In this document: one piece after another, positions 1-51,378 of the stretch | Layout of the letters: each line of letters opens with the position of its first letter | How positions within the stretch are numbered: position 1 is the stretch's first letter | From: Crotophaga sulcirostris | Lineage: Eukaryota > Chordata > Aves > Cuculiformes > Crotophagidae | Direction of reading: 5' to 3' | Length of the DNA stretch: 64,000 bases | Assembly (NCBI GenBank): GCA_013397455.1 | Contig: VYZB01000742.1 | Coordinates: 60,721-124,720 of the forward strand | Translations under genes and position numbers: made by a program | The notes under the pieces: generated by a model | Seen by the model: the letters and a program-made list of their open reading frames with translations, nothing else | Told to the model about the DNA's origin: nothing | The model's database searches: none

Positions 1-165
1 GAGAGCAGAGCAGAGGAGCAGAATCCCCTCCCTCCCCTGCTGGTCCCACTGCTTTGGATGCAGCCCAGGACACCGTTGGTTTCTGGGCTTTGAGCACACA
101 TTGCCAGCTCCTGTTGAGCTTCTCATCCCCCAGAACCCCAAGTCCTTCTCCTCAGGGCTGCTCTC
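1..165 (-). repeat. CR1 fragment, type A (internal part, runs off the window edge)
   Basis: Contains GATGCAGCCCAGGACACCG and the TTGAGCTTCTCATC block typical of the reverse complement of late CR1 ORF2. The 3' end lies outside the window. Confidence 0.85.
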
Positions 166-762
166 ATGGTGTAGCTGTCTCTTACTGCTTGCATTGTCCT
201 CTGTCCCCATGCTTTAGGAGCACCCACTGCTTCCCTGCCACCTCTGAGGAAGGTCCAAAGCCTGGAGATGCTGCCCAAAACATCCTATCTTGCCAGGGTT
301 GCTTCTCCAGCAAGGGACACCTTGGACATTGTCCCCTGGGGAGCTGTTGCTGTAGGTGGGGGGACCCCAACTGACTTCCTGGGCCCCTACAGGCGAAGAG
401 GCACTGCTACATCTCTTCTCAGGTCTCACTGACATCCATAGCGCAGATCTCCACAGCCACAACTCTCCTTCTGCAGATCCATCTCCCCGTTTAGCCTGTG
501 AATCTAATCCTTTGCTGCTAAAAACTGGCACCTTTGTTCTAGCCAGAATGCTTCATTTCCCTTATTATCCCTGGGTGTCCTGGCCACGGGCTGTGCCTGG
601 CAGCAGCCAGGGACCATCTGCGCGGTCCCCTGCCGTCGGCAGGGCTCCGTTAGGGAATGTGGATCTCCATCACCATATGGACCCCATGGTAAATTGGCTC
701 TTCCTTGTCCTTGTCAGGGGACTGGAGTTCTCCAGAGGCCACAGTGCATCCCAGGAGTAAAT
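166..762. other. Unassigned flank
   Basis: No repeat or gene recognised; reading frames here show no family resemblance. Confidence 0.5.
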
Positions 763-1245
763 CACAGAATCATGGAATGATTTGGGTTGGAAGGGACCTC
801 AAAGCTCAGCCAGTTCCACACCCCTGGCCCTGGGCAGGGACACCTCCCACTGCATCAGGGGACTCCAAATCCCATCCAAACTGACCATGAACACCTCCAG
901 GGATGGAGCAGCCACCAATTTTCTGGGCAACCTGGGCCAGGGCCTCCCCACCCTCACCATGAAGAATTTCTTCCTCAAGTCTGATCTAAATGTTCCCCCT
1001 TCCAATTTAAAGCCATTCCCCCTTGTCCTGTCGCTACAGACCTTTGGAAAAAGCCCCTCCCCAGATTTCCTGGATCCCCTTTCAGTACTGGAGGCTGCTC
1101 TAAGGTCTTCTCTGAGCCTTCTCCAGGCTGTACAACCCCAATTCTCTCAGCCTGTCCTCATAGCAGAGCTGCTCCATCCCTTGGATCATCTTTTTGGCCT
1201 CCTCTGGACCTGTTCCAACATTTCCATATCCTTCTGATGCTGGGA
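763..1245 (-). repeat. CR1 fragment, type A
   Basis: Starts ATCACAGAATCATGGAATG and continues in order through GGCAGGGACACCTCCCACT to CTCTGGACCTGTTCCAACA, the reverse complement of a CR1 3' end of about 480 bp. Confidence 0.93.
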
Positions 1246-2164
1246 TAAATATAAGGACTTGGGAGCGATGCTGGGATGAGGCTGTTTCTGCTGGTTGGTT
1301 TTCTTATTGAAATGAAGGCTTTCCTTCTGGATCACCCAGGATGGAGAAGCCAGGGTGCTTGAAGTTTGAGGGAGGACTGCTCAGGTCCAGGCTTGTAAAA
1401 CTAAGAAACCTGTGGAGCTTATAGACAGGGTCTGTGACCAAACATGGGGGTGGGCTGAGGAAAGGAAGGATGAGACCCCATGGGGTCTGTGGGGCTGTAG
1501 AGAGGGATGCCAGGAGCTCCTGGCACATGTGGAGCTCAGCTGGTTCTCTGGGATGCAAACCAGCCCCATCCAGGCACTGTGACACCAGCGGCAGCTCTGC
1601 TGTGGTTTCAGGGCAGAAATGCCTCGGAGGTGACACCTCAGTCCGTGGCCTGCACAAGGGTGTGGGTAAAGCATCTGTGGGACTTGCTGCAGGTGAAGAG
1701 TTCCATTTCCAGGCTCTGTGCTTGAAACAGCAATTGCCAGCACTGAACCAGGGCACTTGAGCATCACTGCTTGTGCACAGGAATAATCTCCATTTTCTCA
1801 GCCTTTAATCACCTTGTCTCCCACTGAGGAGAAAATGGAAAGCAGGCTCCGTGGGTTAATGGAGATGTTGGGGATGTTCCTGCTCTACCATCCATCCCAC
1901 AGCTGGGTGGGTCAGGACTGATCTTCTCAGGGCAGAAGAGGGGAACAATGGCTGAGCTTGTCCTGGCTGCTCCAAAGCAGTGTCCAACTTCAGCAAGAGT
2001 GGGAAGGACTTCTGCTGGGACATGGGTCCACCTGTGGGAACAGTAATGGGGATGAGCTTGCTAGAAAAGTGGAGGGAATGACCTTTTGCAACCTGATTGT
2101 GAAATCATGCTTAACCCAGCGTCACAAGGAAAAAGTGAAAAAAGAAGTGCTGAAAGGAAAAACC
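1246..2164. other. Unassigned sequence upstream of PPFIA4
   Basis: Mostly G-rich single-copy-looking DNA. No exon, repeat or RNA gene recognised. Confidence 0.5.
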
Positions 2165-2262
2165 TGATCCAGTGGGAGGTGTCCCTGCCCATGGCAGGGG
2201 ATTGGATCTGGATGGACTTTGAGGTCCCTTCTGACTCAAACTGTTCCATAATTCTATGATTT
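2165..2262 (+). repeat. CR1 3' tail, type A
   Basis: CTGATCCAGTGGGAGGTGTC through AATTCTATGATT, the last ~100 bp only. Confidence 0.85.
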
Positions 2263-2451
2263 GTTGCTGTGACTTCATGTCAGGGCCAAACCTAGATCTG
2301 AGCCTGGTTTTCTTGCAGAGAATTTTCTATGGCTGGAGGACACTTGGGCATCACTCTCCTTCTTCCTCCTAAGTCTGGCTGGGAAGGGGTCGGTGCAGGA
2401 TGCTGGGACCCCGTCCTCCACTGGTTCTGTTGGAGGGGAACCCATCCTCAC

Positions 2452-2675
2452 AGTATCACAGTATCACAAGGTTGGAAAGGACCTCTGACATCATCGAGTC
2501 CAACCTAGAACCCAACACCAACACCAACCCAGCATCTAAACCATGGCACTGAGTGCCTCAGCCAATCTCCTCTTAAACACCTCCAGGGTTGGTGACTCCA
2601 CCACCTCCCTGGGCAGCGCATTCCAATGGCCAATCATCCTTTCAGGGAAGAACTTTTTCCTAACATTTTCCCTCC
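2452..2675 (-). repeat. CR1 fragment, type B
   Basis: Starts with the CAGTATCA octamer tail, then AAGGTTGGAAAGGACCTCTG, and ends in GGAAGAACTTTTTCCTAACA. Confidence 0.92.
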
Positions 2676-3765
2676 TCATGCCAGCTGCAAGCAACAACCA
2701 CTGCTGTGGGCTCGGCTGCCCTGCCTGTGCTGCTCTGTTGTGGCCAAGTTGGGCAGCTGATGAGGATTTTCTGGGAGCAGAAAAGATCAAACTGACGTTT
2801 TTATGGGATGATCAATCTCCACGAGCTTGTTGCCTCCGAGGTGTGCGTTAAACCGTCTTTGCCAGCTGCCTACTGGGGTGATGATCTTGCTGACAGAGCT
2901 GTGGAGGTTTTTTTCTTTTTTTTCTTTCTCTTGTCAGGGCTGAGATGAGAGGGAAGCTGTTCAGTGGAAAAGGCTCCAGCCAGTCTCTGCCTTGGTGCAC
3001 ACGGACAGGTTTGCATGTGGATGAACGCTGGGGGTGCTTCTCACCCTCGTGGAAATGGGAAAGGTGCTCCCTGGGTGCTGGGTGGGTGCTGTGCTCTGAG
3101 TATTCTGCAGGCAGTTTGACTCCCTACAGAGACCCACCAAGCAAAGAATTGGCCCAAGGGCAAAAAAAAAAAACCCACTCTGCTCTCCATCAGCCACTCC
3201 ACTTCTGGACAGCGTTGTTGCAAACCAGACCCTCCAAGCAGGCAGCGCATGACTCTGCTGTTTTCCAGCCCAAAGAGAGGGGAAAGCATCATTTAGCCAG
3301 GGGGGAAGGGATAGTAGAGCAAGCACGTTTTCACTGGCACCAAACCTGCTCCCAGCAAGTCTGTGCCTGGCAGCCCCGTGGGACTAAAAATACCCAGCAA
3401 AGGGCTAGAGCTGCACACTGCCTGTTTTCGCAGCTCACCAGCTGTCTCCTCGCATCCTCTCTGCTCTACCCAATGATTATCCCATCAGTTAAGGCCCTCT
3501 AAACCCAGGCAGCAGCATTTACGGCGTTTTACCAGATACAGTTGAAAGGTTGGGATTCACAGGCAGCGTTTGGCTTCTCATTGCCAGCGGGCTCAGACCC
3601 CTCCTGACATCCAGTGCTGAAGGGCTGCTTTGATCTGCTGAGGTCACCAGCAAAATTGATGATGTGATGCATTCAGACCATCCTCCAGCTGACATCCCCA
3701 CGGTCCTTAAAAGTGACCACGTGGGTGTGCAGGTCCACCTAAAAATGCTGCAGGGATGGCATCAT
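2676..3765. other. Unassigned sequence
   Basis: Includes a T-rich run near 2908-2930 and an A12 run near 3163. No gene or known repeat recognised. Confidence 0.5.
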
Positions 3766-4242
3766 CAGTTCTGGGCCCCTCACTGCAAGGAGGACATTGA
3801 GGGACTGGAGCGTGTCCAGAGAAGGGAATGGAGCTGTGGAAGGGGCTGGAGAACAGGGGTTATGAGAGGCAGCTGAGGGACCTGGGGCTGTTTAGCCTGG
3901 AGAAGAGGAGTCTGAGGGGAGACCTCATCACTGTCTACAACTGCCTGAAAGGAGGTTATAATGAGGTGGGTGTTCGTCTCTTCTCCCAAGGGACAGATGA
4001 TGGGATGAGAGGAAATGGCCCCAAGTTGCACCAGGGCAGGTTCAGATTGGACATCAGGAGAAATCTTCACTGAAAGCGTTCTCAGGCCCTGGTAGAGGCT
4101 GCACAGGGAGGTGGTGGAGTCCCCATCCCTGGAGGTGTTTAAAAGACAGAGAGATGAGTTCCTGAGGGATATGGTTTAGTAAGTAGACAGGTAGGGTTGG
4201 ACTCGATGATCTCAAAGGCCTTTTCCAACCAGATGATTCTAT
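3766..4242 (+). repeat. CR1 fragment, type C
   Basis: From TCAGTTCTGGGCCCCTCACT through GGGCTGTTTAGCCTGGAGAA to the GATGATTCTATAAA end. Confidence 0.92.
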
Positions 4243-4761
4243 AAAGCACATGGGCTTACCCAGACTGCTCCAGCCACCCAAGCACGGGTTCAGCCATGAG
4301 GGAAGTAAAAAGAAAATTAGCCCTTGGGTGATGCATGGGGTAAACCTGTGCCCCTTCCTGTGCTGTGCGGGTCTGGCCCCTTGGATCAGCTCCACGGGCT
4401 GTGGGAGCCCCCACGGCCCCGCTGGGACTGGTGTCTGCCGAGCCTCCTCGGGGCACGCGAGTCGCTCCTTTGCAGCTGGGATAAATTTCCATCCCATTAT
4501 CGCGCCTGTCAGATTTATGTCTTGCCCATTCCCTGCAGCGTTTCCCCTCCCTGACTGCCTGCAAGGCTCTTCCCTCCGTGCCTTGATTGATATCTCTTAA
4601 TTCACCTGCTAATTCATTCAGTTCCTTGCCAGAGCAGAGGTGGGGATGTGACCACGTGGCTGATGTTGCCATTCACATCGTGCTTGTGGGACCGTCTGGC
4701 TTTCCGCAGTGTGGACACACCTTCTCCATGCTCATCCCAAGAGCAGCAGCAGAGCAGCAAG

Positions 4762-5046
4762 ATGAGGTGACCACTGACAGAACTAGAGGACATGGACTCA
4801 AGCTTCATCAGGGAAAGTTTAGGCTTGCTATTAGGAAAAAGTTCTTCCCTGAAAGGGTGATTGGCCATCGGAATGCGCTGCCCAGGGAGGTGGTGGAGTC
4901 GCCAACCCTGGAGGTGTTTAAGAGGAGATTGGCTGAGGCACTCAGTGCCATGGTTTAGATGATGGGTTGGTGTTGGTGTTGGGTTCTAGGTTGGACTCGA
5001 TGATCTCAGAGGTCCTTTCCAACCTTGTGATACTGTGATACTGTGA
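4762..5046 (+). repeat. CR1 fragment, type B
   Basis: From GAGGTGACCACTGACAGAAC to the double GATACTGT tail. Very close to the copies at 9025, 33355 and 60333. Confidence 0.94.
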
Positions 5047-5566
5047 TGAGGCGTGAAAATCGCCTCTTTTGGATTTTGCACCCAAATTGATAGGGCTCAA
5101 CCCTGGACTAAGGTTGACTTCTGCTCTTCCCCCTGGGCCATCTACCCTCCAGGGAGGCTGGCAGTGAGGCCATGCTTGTGTGTGGGTACCACTGGGGCTG
5201 CAAATTAGGGGAAGGAGGACTGGAAAAGACCACCTGCTTCATTATGGGAAGGGAACTTATGTCCAACTCAGCCCAAGGAGAGCAGGAGGCTGGAGTGGTC
5301 CCTCACTCTGTGCCTTTTCCTCCACCAGCTTCCTTTTTGCAGCGATACTGTGGGGGTGGGATATCAGTCACGGTAATCCCATCACCCGTGTCCCAGTGGC
5401 CAGGAAGGAGCATGAACAAGGTTCAGGACAGCGTAACGTGCCCATCACAGGTTTTATCCCACTTAAAGAACACTTAAATCTGTAAGGGAGGAGGAGGAGG
5501 TGGGACAGACACCTGTGGGATGCCCTGTCCCACGTCCCCAGCGTGCAGGAGCCAGCTTCCAGCACA

Positions 5567-5992
5567 AGAGGGCTGGAGCCCCTCTGCTGTGAGGACAGGC
5601 TGAGAGAGTTGAGGTTGTTCAGCCTGGAGAAGAGAAGGCTCTGGGGAGACCTTAGAGCAGCCTCCAGTACTGAAAGAGGCTGCAGGAAAGCTGGGGAGGG
5701 GCTTTTTGCAAGGGCAGGGAGTGACAGGACGAGGGGGAACAACTTTAAACTGGAAGGGGGAAGATTTAGATTCAACATTAGGAAGAAATTCTTCACAATG
5801 AGGGTGGGGAGGCCCTGACCCAGGTTGTCCAGAGAAGTGGTGGCTACCCCATCCCTGGAGGTGTTGAAGGCCAGGTTGGATGGGTCTTTGATCCCCCTGA
5901 TCCAGTGGGAGGTGTCCCCATCCATGGCAGAGGGTGGAACTGGATGATCTTTAAGGTCCCTTCCAATTCAACCCATTCTGTGATTCTGTAAC
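5567..5992 (+). repeat. CR1 fragment, type A
   Basis: Starts GAGGGCTGGAGCCCCTCTGC and runs to CATTCTGTGATTCTGTAA. Confidence 0.93.
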
Positions 5993-6231
5993 ACAGTGGA
6001 TGCACATTGAGGGGCTGCTGCTTTTGCCAGAGCTCTATTTTTAGAGGGTTTCTGTGTCAAACTTCCCATCAGCTGATGAGCCAATGTCATCCCAAGAGCA
6101 GAGCTGTGGTTGCCCCGGCCCTGTCGGTGCGTGCCTGCGCGTCTGGGTGTGCTCGGAAGCGTCTCCGCACGCGTGCCAACGCTGAACAGGGAGCGGGGCC
6201 CTGCCGAGCTGTGTGAGACACAGGCTTGTGA

Positions 6232-6282
6232 ACTCAATGATCTCAAAGGTCTTTTCCAACCAGGCCATTCTATGATTCTTTT
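6232..6282 (+). repeat. CR1 3' tail, type C, ~50 bp
   Basis: CTCAATGATCTCAAAGGTCT then CATTCTATGATTCT. Confidence 0.75.
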
Positions 6283-6662
6283 ATTGCAGTCCAAAAGGTC
6301 AGAACAGGCTGATCTGACCCATGACTACGTGTGGGTCCTTTTAGTCAATGTGCGCACGTTGACTTGAAAGCAGGGTGAGAGAGGGATTTTCAGACCTAGC
6401 GTCAGGCATTGTACCTGTTGTAAAGCTTTAAAAACCTACTAAGTTAAGGGGGACTAACCCATAACCAGTGTTAGACCAGCAGCCCTCTTGTGGAGCTTGT
6501 CTCCTTGTGGATAAAGCCTGGCAGAGATGGCAGTCCAGGCTGGGCAGGTCCCCCAGGCAGTTGGGGTGATGTTGACCCTCCCTGCTGGGGACGTTTGTCC
6601 AGGTGGAGTGGCTGAAGCTCACCCAAAGAGCTGTGTTCGTAGAAATCCCTGTCTGGCACCTT

Positions 6663-6952
6663 ATGGAATCAGAATTGTTTGGTTGGAAGAGATCTTTTAG
6701 ATCATCGAATCCAACTGCACTACTAAGTGTCCCCAAGCACCTCATCTACCCTTCTTTTAAACCCCTCCAGGGATGGGGACTCACCCACCTCCCTTGGCAG
6801 CCTCTGCCACTGCCTGAGAACCCTTTCCGTGGATAAATTTTTCCCAATATCCAATCTGAACCTCCCCTGGTGCAACTTGAGGCCACTGCTTCTCGTCCTA
6901 TCACCTGTCCCTTGGGAGAAGAGACCAGCACCCACCTCACTACACCATTCAG
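6663..6952 (-). repeat. CR1 fragment, type C
   Basis: GAATTGTTTGGTTGGAAGAG through TCCCTTGGGAGAAGAGACC. Confidence 0.92.
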
Positions 6953-7082
6953 GTAGTTGCAGTGCCTGGCTGCCCAGGGGCCCCATGGTGCAAGTGCCCT
7001 CCAGTTGCAGAAACTCTTTGTTTGCAGAGAAACAGTCTCAGATCTACGTTTGGCCCAAACGTGGCATGAAGTCACATCAACA

Positions 7083-7415
7083 AATCACAGAATCATAGAG
7101 TCTAGAATGGTTTGGGTTGGAAGAGATCTCAAAGCCCATCCAGTCCCACCCCCTGCCATGGGCAGGGACACCTCCCACTGGGTCAGGGGGCTCCAAGCCC
7201 CATCCAACCTGGCCTTCAACACCTCCAGGGATGGGGCAGCCGCCACTGCTCTGGGCAACCTGGGCCAGGGCCTCCCCACCCTCACCAGAAAACATTTCTC
7301 CCTAAGATCTCATCTCCCCTCCTCCAGCTGGAAACCTTTCCCCCTCATCCTATCCCTCCCCTCCCTGATCAAGAGCCCCTCCCCAGCTTTCCTGGACCTC
7401 TTCCAGTGCTGGAAG
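7083..7415 (-). repeat. CR1 fragment, type A
   Basis: AATCACAGAATCATAGAG through the 19-mer GGCAGGGACACCTCCCACT to CCTCCCCAGCTTTCCTGGA. Confidence 0.93.
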
Positions 7416-7784
7416 GCTGAGTTGAATGATCAGGTTAATGTTCACCCCATCTCCCTGAGGCAATGATGGGCATGGATGCAGCAGGACTGGCTGCTCTGTG
7501 TTAACTGAAGTTCAGTGCATCCTCTGTTGGGCAAATGTCCACCCAGGGGATGGAGGCAGCAGCATCCCCAAATTCCTGCCTGAGCACCAGCACTGTTCCC
7601 CAGGCTGTGTCAGGGATGAGAAGCTGGAGAGCAGAGACACAGCTGCCAATTTGGGCATCAGACTGGATTTAAGCTGGATTAAAGCATGACTGGACCTGGG
7701 CACTTTGGCACAGGGGTGATGCTGGTACCTGCAGCCTCACCTCCACTTCTTCAGCCTAAACCGACCTGGATGAGAGGCTGGGAT

Positions 7785-7908
7785 ATCCTCCAGAGAAAGG
7801 GAACGGGGCTGGGGAAGGGGCTGGAGAACAGAGGTTATGGTAGTGGCTGAGGGACTCGATGATCTCAAAAGTCTTTTTCAACCAAACCATTCTATGATTC
7901 TATGAATC
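7785..7908 (+). repeat. CR1 fragment, type C, internally deleted
   Basis: An internal piece (GGGGAAGGGGCTGGAGAACA) is joined directly to the GACTCGATGATCTCAAAAG tail, so about 300 bp of the element is missing. Confidence 0.8.
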
Positions 7909-8735
7909 CATGGAGGAGACAGGATCCTGGCCCAAGATGTGTGAACGCCAAAGGCGATTTCAGGATCTGGTGACCTGGGGCTTGGTGTCACACAGTGTAG
8001 TGACTGCATGGGTGCAGGGTGGAACAACCTGACACAGCCCATTCCTGGGGGGCTGAGCCCACCTTTTGCAGCCCTCCAGGTTTGAAGTGGGGCGAAGGGT
8101 GCTGGGCAGGTGCCCTGGGCATTTTGGGGACAGCAGGAGGGATGTGATCTCTGTCCCCTCTCCCCTAGGTCACCATCGTGTGTTTGAAGATCTGTGATGT
8201 CAAACAGAGACACCTTCCTGTACCAGCAGTGACCACCTCGTCCAGCCTTGGGGAGAACAACCCATCACCACTGGACCCCTCCCACCATGCCCGGGCAGCC
8301 CAAACATCCCCCAGGCCCACCCTGCGCTGCTGCCAGCTTGGGCTCCCCATCAGGATGAATCCTCAAGGGTTGCTTTGTCCCCCTTTGAACATCTCCATGG
8401 CTCGTTGATGCTCTGGCCCCTCTGAAAGATCAGAGAGGTGGCACGAGGGACCCTGGCAGTGCCAAGCAGCCGAACTGGGGCATTTGAGACTGTGAGGGCC
8501 TCGTTGGTGCCCAGGAAGTCCCTCTGTCCCCGCCGCAGTGATGCCAGCTTCTGTTTAGAACTCAAGAAGAAGGGATGGGGGATCCTCCCCACCCCATTGT
8601 CCCCTCCTGTGCTGGCTCCCCTGACCCACGGGAGCCCTTAGCGATGTGATCAGGGCCCCGCGGCTCCACAGCACCCACTGCCTGCCCCCCACCCCGGGCA
8701 CCTCCAGGACCCTCGCCCGCCTGTTGCACCCCGCC
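7909..8735. other. PPFIA4: Region immediately upstream of the first PPFIA4 coding exon
   Basis: Probably contains part of the 5' UTR (8646-8735 is GC-rich and open) but no promoter element or acceptor could be assigned. The untranslated first exon and promoter may lie here or outside the window. Confidence 0.4.
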
Positions 8736-48425
<39,690 letters not shown>

Positions 48426-48799
48426 GGGTCAGCGTGACCGGAACCAGCCTGGCCCTGGGTAAGTGCAAGGAGGACGGGGGTCGCGGAGCTGGATGGGGAC
48501 CAAGAGGAGAGCACGAGGTCCAGCATCCTCTGCCCAGCATCACCCAGGCAGGGTGTCTACCTTTGTGAAGCTTTGCCTGGCCATGGAGGACTATGGAGAC
48601 CTCGATGGTGGGGGAACAGCTTGCTCTTGCCTGAGGCTCACAAGACCCTGCGATGATGCGGAAGGAATGCTCAGCATCCCAACCATGTACAGTTTGTCCA
48701 GTCCCTGGGCAGACACCTCCACTGGAGACTCCAGGATGCCATCCTAGGTGGGGGGGTTCCACTGGGGTGAGGGAAGGATAGTCAAGCACTTCAGAGAGT

Positions 48800-49202
48800 C
48801 TCACAGTATCACAGTATCACAAGGTTGGAAAGGACCTCTGAGATCATCCAGTCCAACCTATAGCCTAACACCAACACCAACCCATCAGCTAAACCCTGGC
48901 ACTGAGTGCCTCAGCCCATCTCCCCTTAAACACCTCCAGGGTTGGTGACTCCACCACCTCCCTGGGCAGCACATTCCAAGGGCCAATCACCCTTTCAGTG
49001 AAGAACTTTTTTCCTAATATCAAGCTTAAACTGACAAAGCTTGAGTCCATGTTCTGTCAGTGGTCACCTGAGAGAAGAGCCCAACCCCTGCCTGACTACA
49101 ACCTCCTTTTAGGCAGTTGTAGAGAGCAATAAGGTCACCCCTGAGTCTCCTCTTCTCCAGGCTAAGCAACCCCAGCTCCCTCAGTCGCTCCTCGTAGGGC
49201 TT
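48800..49202 (-). repeat. CR1 fragment, type B, between the alternative PPFIA4 3' exons
   Basis: CTCACAGTATCACAGTATCA to CCTCAGTCGCTCCTCGTAGG. Confidence 0.94.
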
Positions 49203-49343
49203 GTGCTCTCCTGGGACCCTGGGGCACAGCTCCCCTGTGCCAGGAGGATTCATTACCAATTCCATCTGGGTTTGTTGGCCTGTGAGTGCAGGGGTGGAGG
49301 TGAGTCGCCTTGCTCATGGGACCTTTCCCACTTTGTTTCTCAG

Positions 49344-50490
49344 CACATCCCCACTATCCAGATGGCCACGTGCTGGCTGTCTTTCAGGACAAGAGCCCAG
49401 CCTGCGCCTCTTCCTCAGCCCAACCCAACGGACGCTGCAGTGGCCCAAAAAGGATGCTCTCCCTTCTGCTTGTGCACCCCACCGCTTCCCCTCCTTCCCC
49501 GCTGGCTCCCGCCTGTGGCTTCTCCACCCACCTCTCCCCGTGCTGGCTGGGCTACGGATGCGCTCGCTGGGTGCCCGCTCCATCGCTGGCAGAAGCCTGG
49601 TACAACCCAGAGATGCCCCAAAAGTGGGCAGGAAAAGTTGGAACCCTTTCTCCTGCCTGGTTCGTGTTGCCAAGCCGCTGTGGGCTGCTGCACTGACTGG
49701 CCCAAGCCCCAGGCACCAGGGCCACTGCTGCCCGCAGGACTCGAAGCCAAGGATGAGTCAAGCTCGTGAAGATCCTCCTGCTGGGCAAGAAGGAGCTGCC
49801 CCAGGGCGGGCTGGGGTCAACGCTGAGCGGGATGGAGTAGGGACCCCCCATCGTGGGGGCAGGGAGAGGGGCTCCCTGCCCAGAGGTGGGCAGTCAGGGT
49901 GCTGAGTTTTGGGGCACCACGCAAGGGGAGGCTGCGCCCACGTGGTAGGACCATGAAGGGCTGTGTGGGGAAGGGCTGGAACTGCTCCATATGGTACCTG
50001 GCACCCAGGGCACGGGGGAGACATGGCAGGGACACCCACCGCCACGGGATGTGCCCGTCCCTTCCCCTCCAGGTGCGGGGAGATGTTCTCCCCTCCTGCC
50101 TCCACGCTACGGGCAGGGATCAATCCAGGAGGCTCTTAACTCTTCCCACTTCTCCCCCGTAGGGTAGGATCTCTTCGTCTCCTCATGCCACGTTTGCCTT
50201 GTGTGGCCCCTATTTCTGATGTGATATTTATTGATGGCTGGAATGACCTTATACTTATCATGTGCTGTCTGGAAGTGCAATATCTGAGAGGCTATACAGT
50301 CACGATGTCTTTTCGGTGTATTATTTGCCTAATACAGTATTAAATATTTTTTTAATTTGAAGAGTCGGTGAGCCCTTTATATCGATGCCCTATTTCTTTC
50401 ATCATATTATTGGTACTGCATGGACTCCAAACCCTGGATTGGGTCAGGAAAGGATGTATGTGTGTTCCAATAAACAGGATTTTAAAACAG
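49344..50490 (+). CDS. PPFIA4: PPFIA4 terminal exon: alternative C-terminus (to 49696) and 3' UTR
   Basis: Acceptor ttctcag|CACA. Spliced directly from exon 28 it reads AHPHYPDGHVLAVFQD, clearly the counterpart of the family's alternative tail (…HYLYGHMLSAFRD, from memory). The expected stop is absent: the next codon is AAG, one base from TAG, and the frame continues for 101 more residues to the TGA at 49694-49696. The extension is Ser/Pro/Cys-rich with no known motif. With exon 29 included the whole exon is 3' UTR. AATAAA at 50469-50474 ends the transcript near 50490 (estimated). An AT-rich block at 50160-50400 looks like conserved 3' UTR. Confidence 0.8.
50469..50474 (+). terminator. PPFIA4: PPFIA4 polyadenylation signal AATAAA
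   Basis: Canonical hexamer in ccAATAAACAGG at the end of an AT-rich 3' UTR. A variant ATTAAA lies upstream at 50339-50344. Confidence 0.8.
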
Positions 50491-50764
50491 TGCTGGCTCG
50501 AGCTTTCTTCCTAGAGCCGAAATTAAAAATATAATTAATCTTTAGCTCCTCCAAGAGTTTTTGGAGTACAGGGCTGAGCCCCAGCTGCCAAGCAGTGAAA
50601 TCACTGTTCTCTGTGGGGCTGGGTTAAGCATGGGACATCCAGTTCCCACTGCTGAGCGACCACGCTGAATTCCAGTTGGATTTTCTGATATAGAAAAATC
50701 CCCAACCTGGGAATAAAGGGAGGCTTGTGTAGAGGAGGACAGTGGTAAAGGAAGCCCTGAGCCA

Positions 50765-51256
50765 TTCAAACAAGAATGCCTTTATTTAAAAAAAAAAATC
50801 CAAATAAGTTAGGAAAAATAATCATAGAAAAAACACCAATAGCAACTCCACACAGCGTTCAGTAGAAAAGCCGCGCGGGCAGGCTCCGCAGGGCTGCAGA
50901 GATGTTGGTCAAAGATCATCTTGGACAAAAATCAGCAAGCGAACCCAGCACACACATTGGCCCCCAAAAACCCATCACCCCTGGACAGGGAGCAAAGCAG
51001 AGCCCAACGCCAGCAGCTGCCGTCGCCACCGCCAGGGTGAGGCCACGGTGCTGCCCAAATCCCACCTCTCCCCATCATGTTTTTTCAGCTGGGCTGAGCG
51101 GGAGCGTTTTGCAAGGAGTGGAAGAGGAGGTGAGCGCTTTCAGCTGTGCAGTCCACAGCGCCTGAGGGGTAAATACGATTTCCAGTGGCTGGATCCTTCT
51201 GGCATCTTATTCCCACCCCTTTACCAGCTCAAAGAGCTGCTGGGGTTTGCACCAGC
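50765..51256 (-). other. MYOG: MYOG 3' UTR (estimated extent)
   Basis: Runs from the stop to just past the minus-strand AATAAA at 50781-50786. No repeat or ORF of note. The end is estimated from the signal, not observed. Confidence 0.65.
50781..50786 (-). terminator. MYOG: MYOG polyadenylation signal AATAAA
   Basis: Plus-strand TTTATT followed by an A-run. On the minus strand this is AATAAA about 470 nt after the stop, and I see no better candidate before PPFIA4. Confidence 0.7.
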
Positions 51257-51378
51257 TCAGTTTTGGACCTGCTCCTCCTGGAACGTCACGGCCACGTCCT
51301 CCACGGCGATGCTCTCCACGATGGAGGAGAGCGAGTGGAGGTTGCGATCCTCCGCCACATCATCAGCCAGGAGGTGAT
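51257..51378 (-). CDS. MYOG: MYOG exon 3 coding part (residues 188-227 and stop)
   Basis: 122 nt from tctgcag|ATC to TGA. It encodes [20 protein letters not shown], then [20 protein letters not shown], the conserved C-terminal helix of myogenic factors and the exact family C-terminus. Confidence 0.98.

Noticed and set aside
1..8735. Neighbouring gene expected upstream of PPFIA4
   Set aside because: I could not recognise any exon of TMEM183A (the mammalian neighbour, from memory) or any other protein family here.
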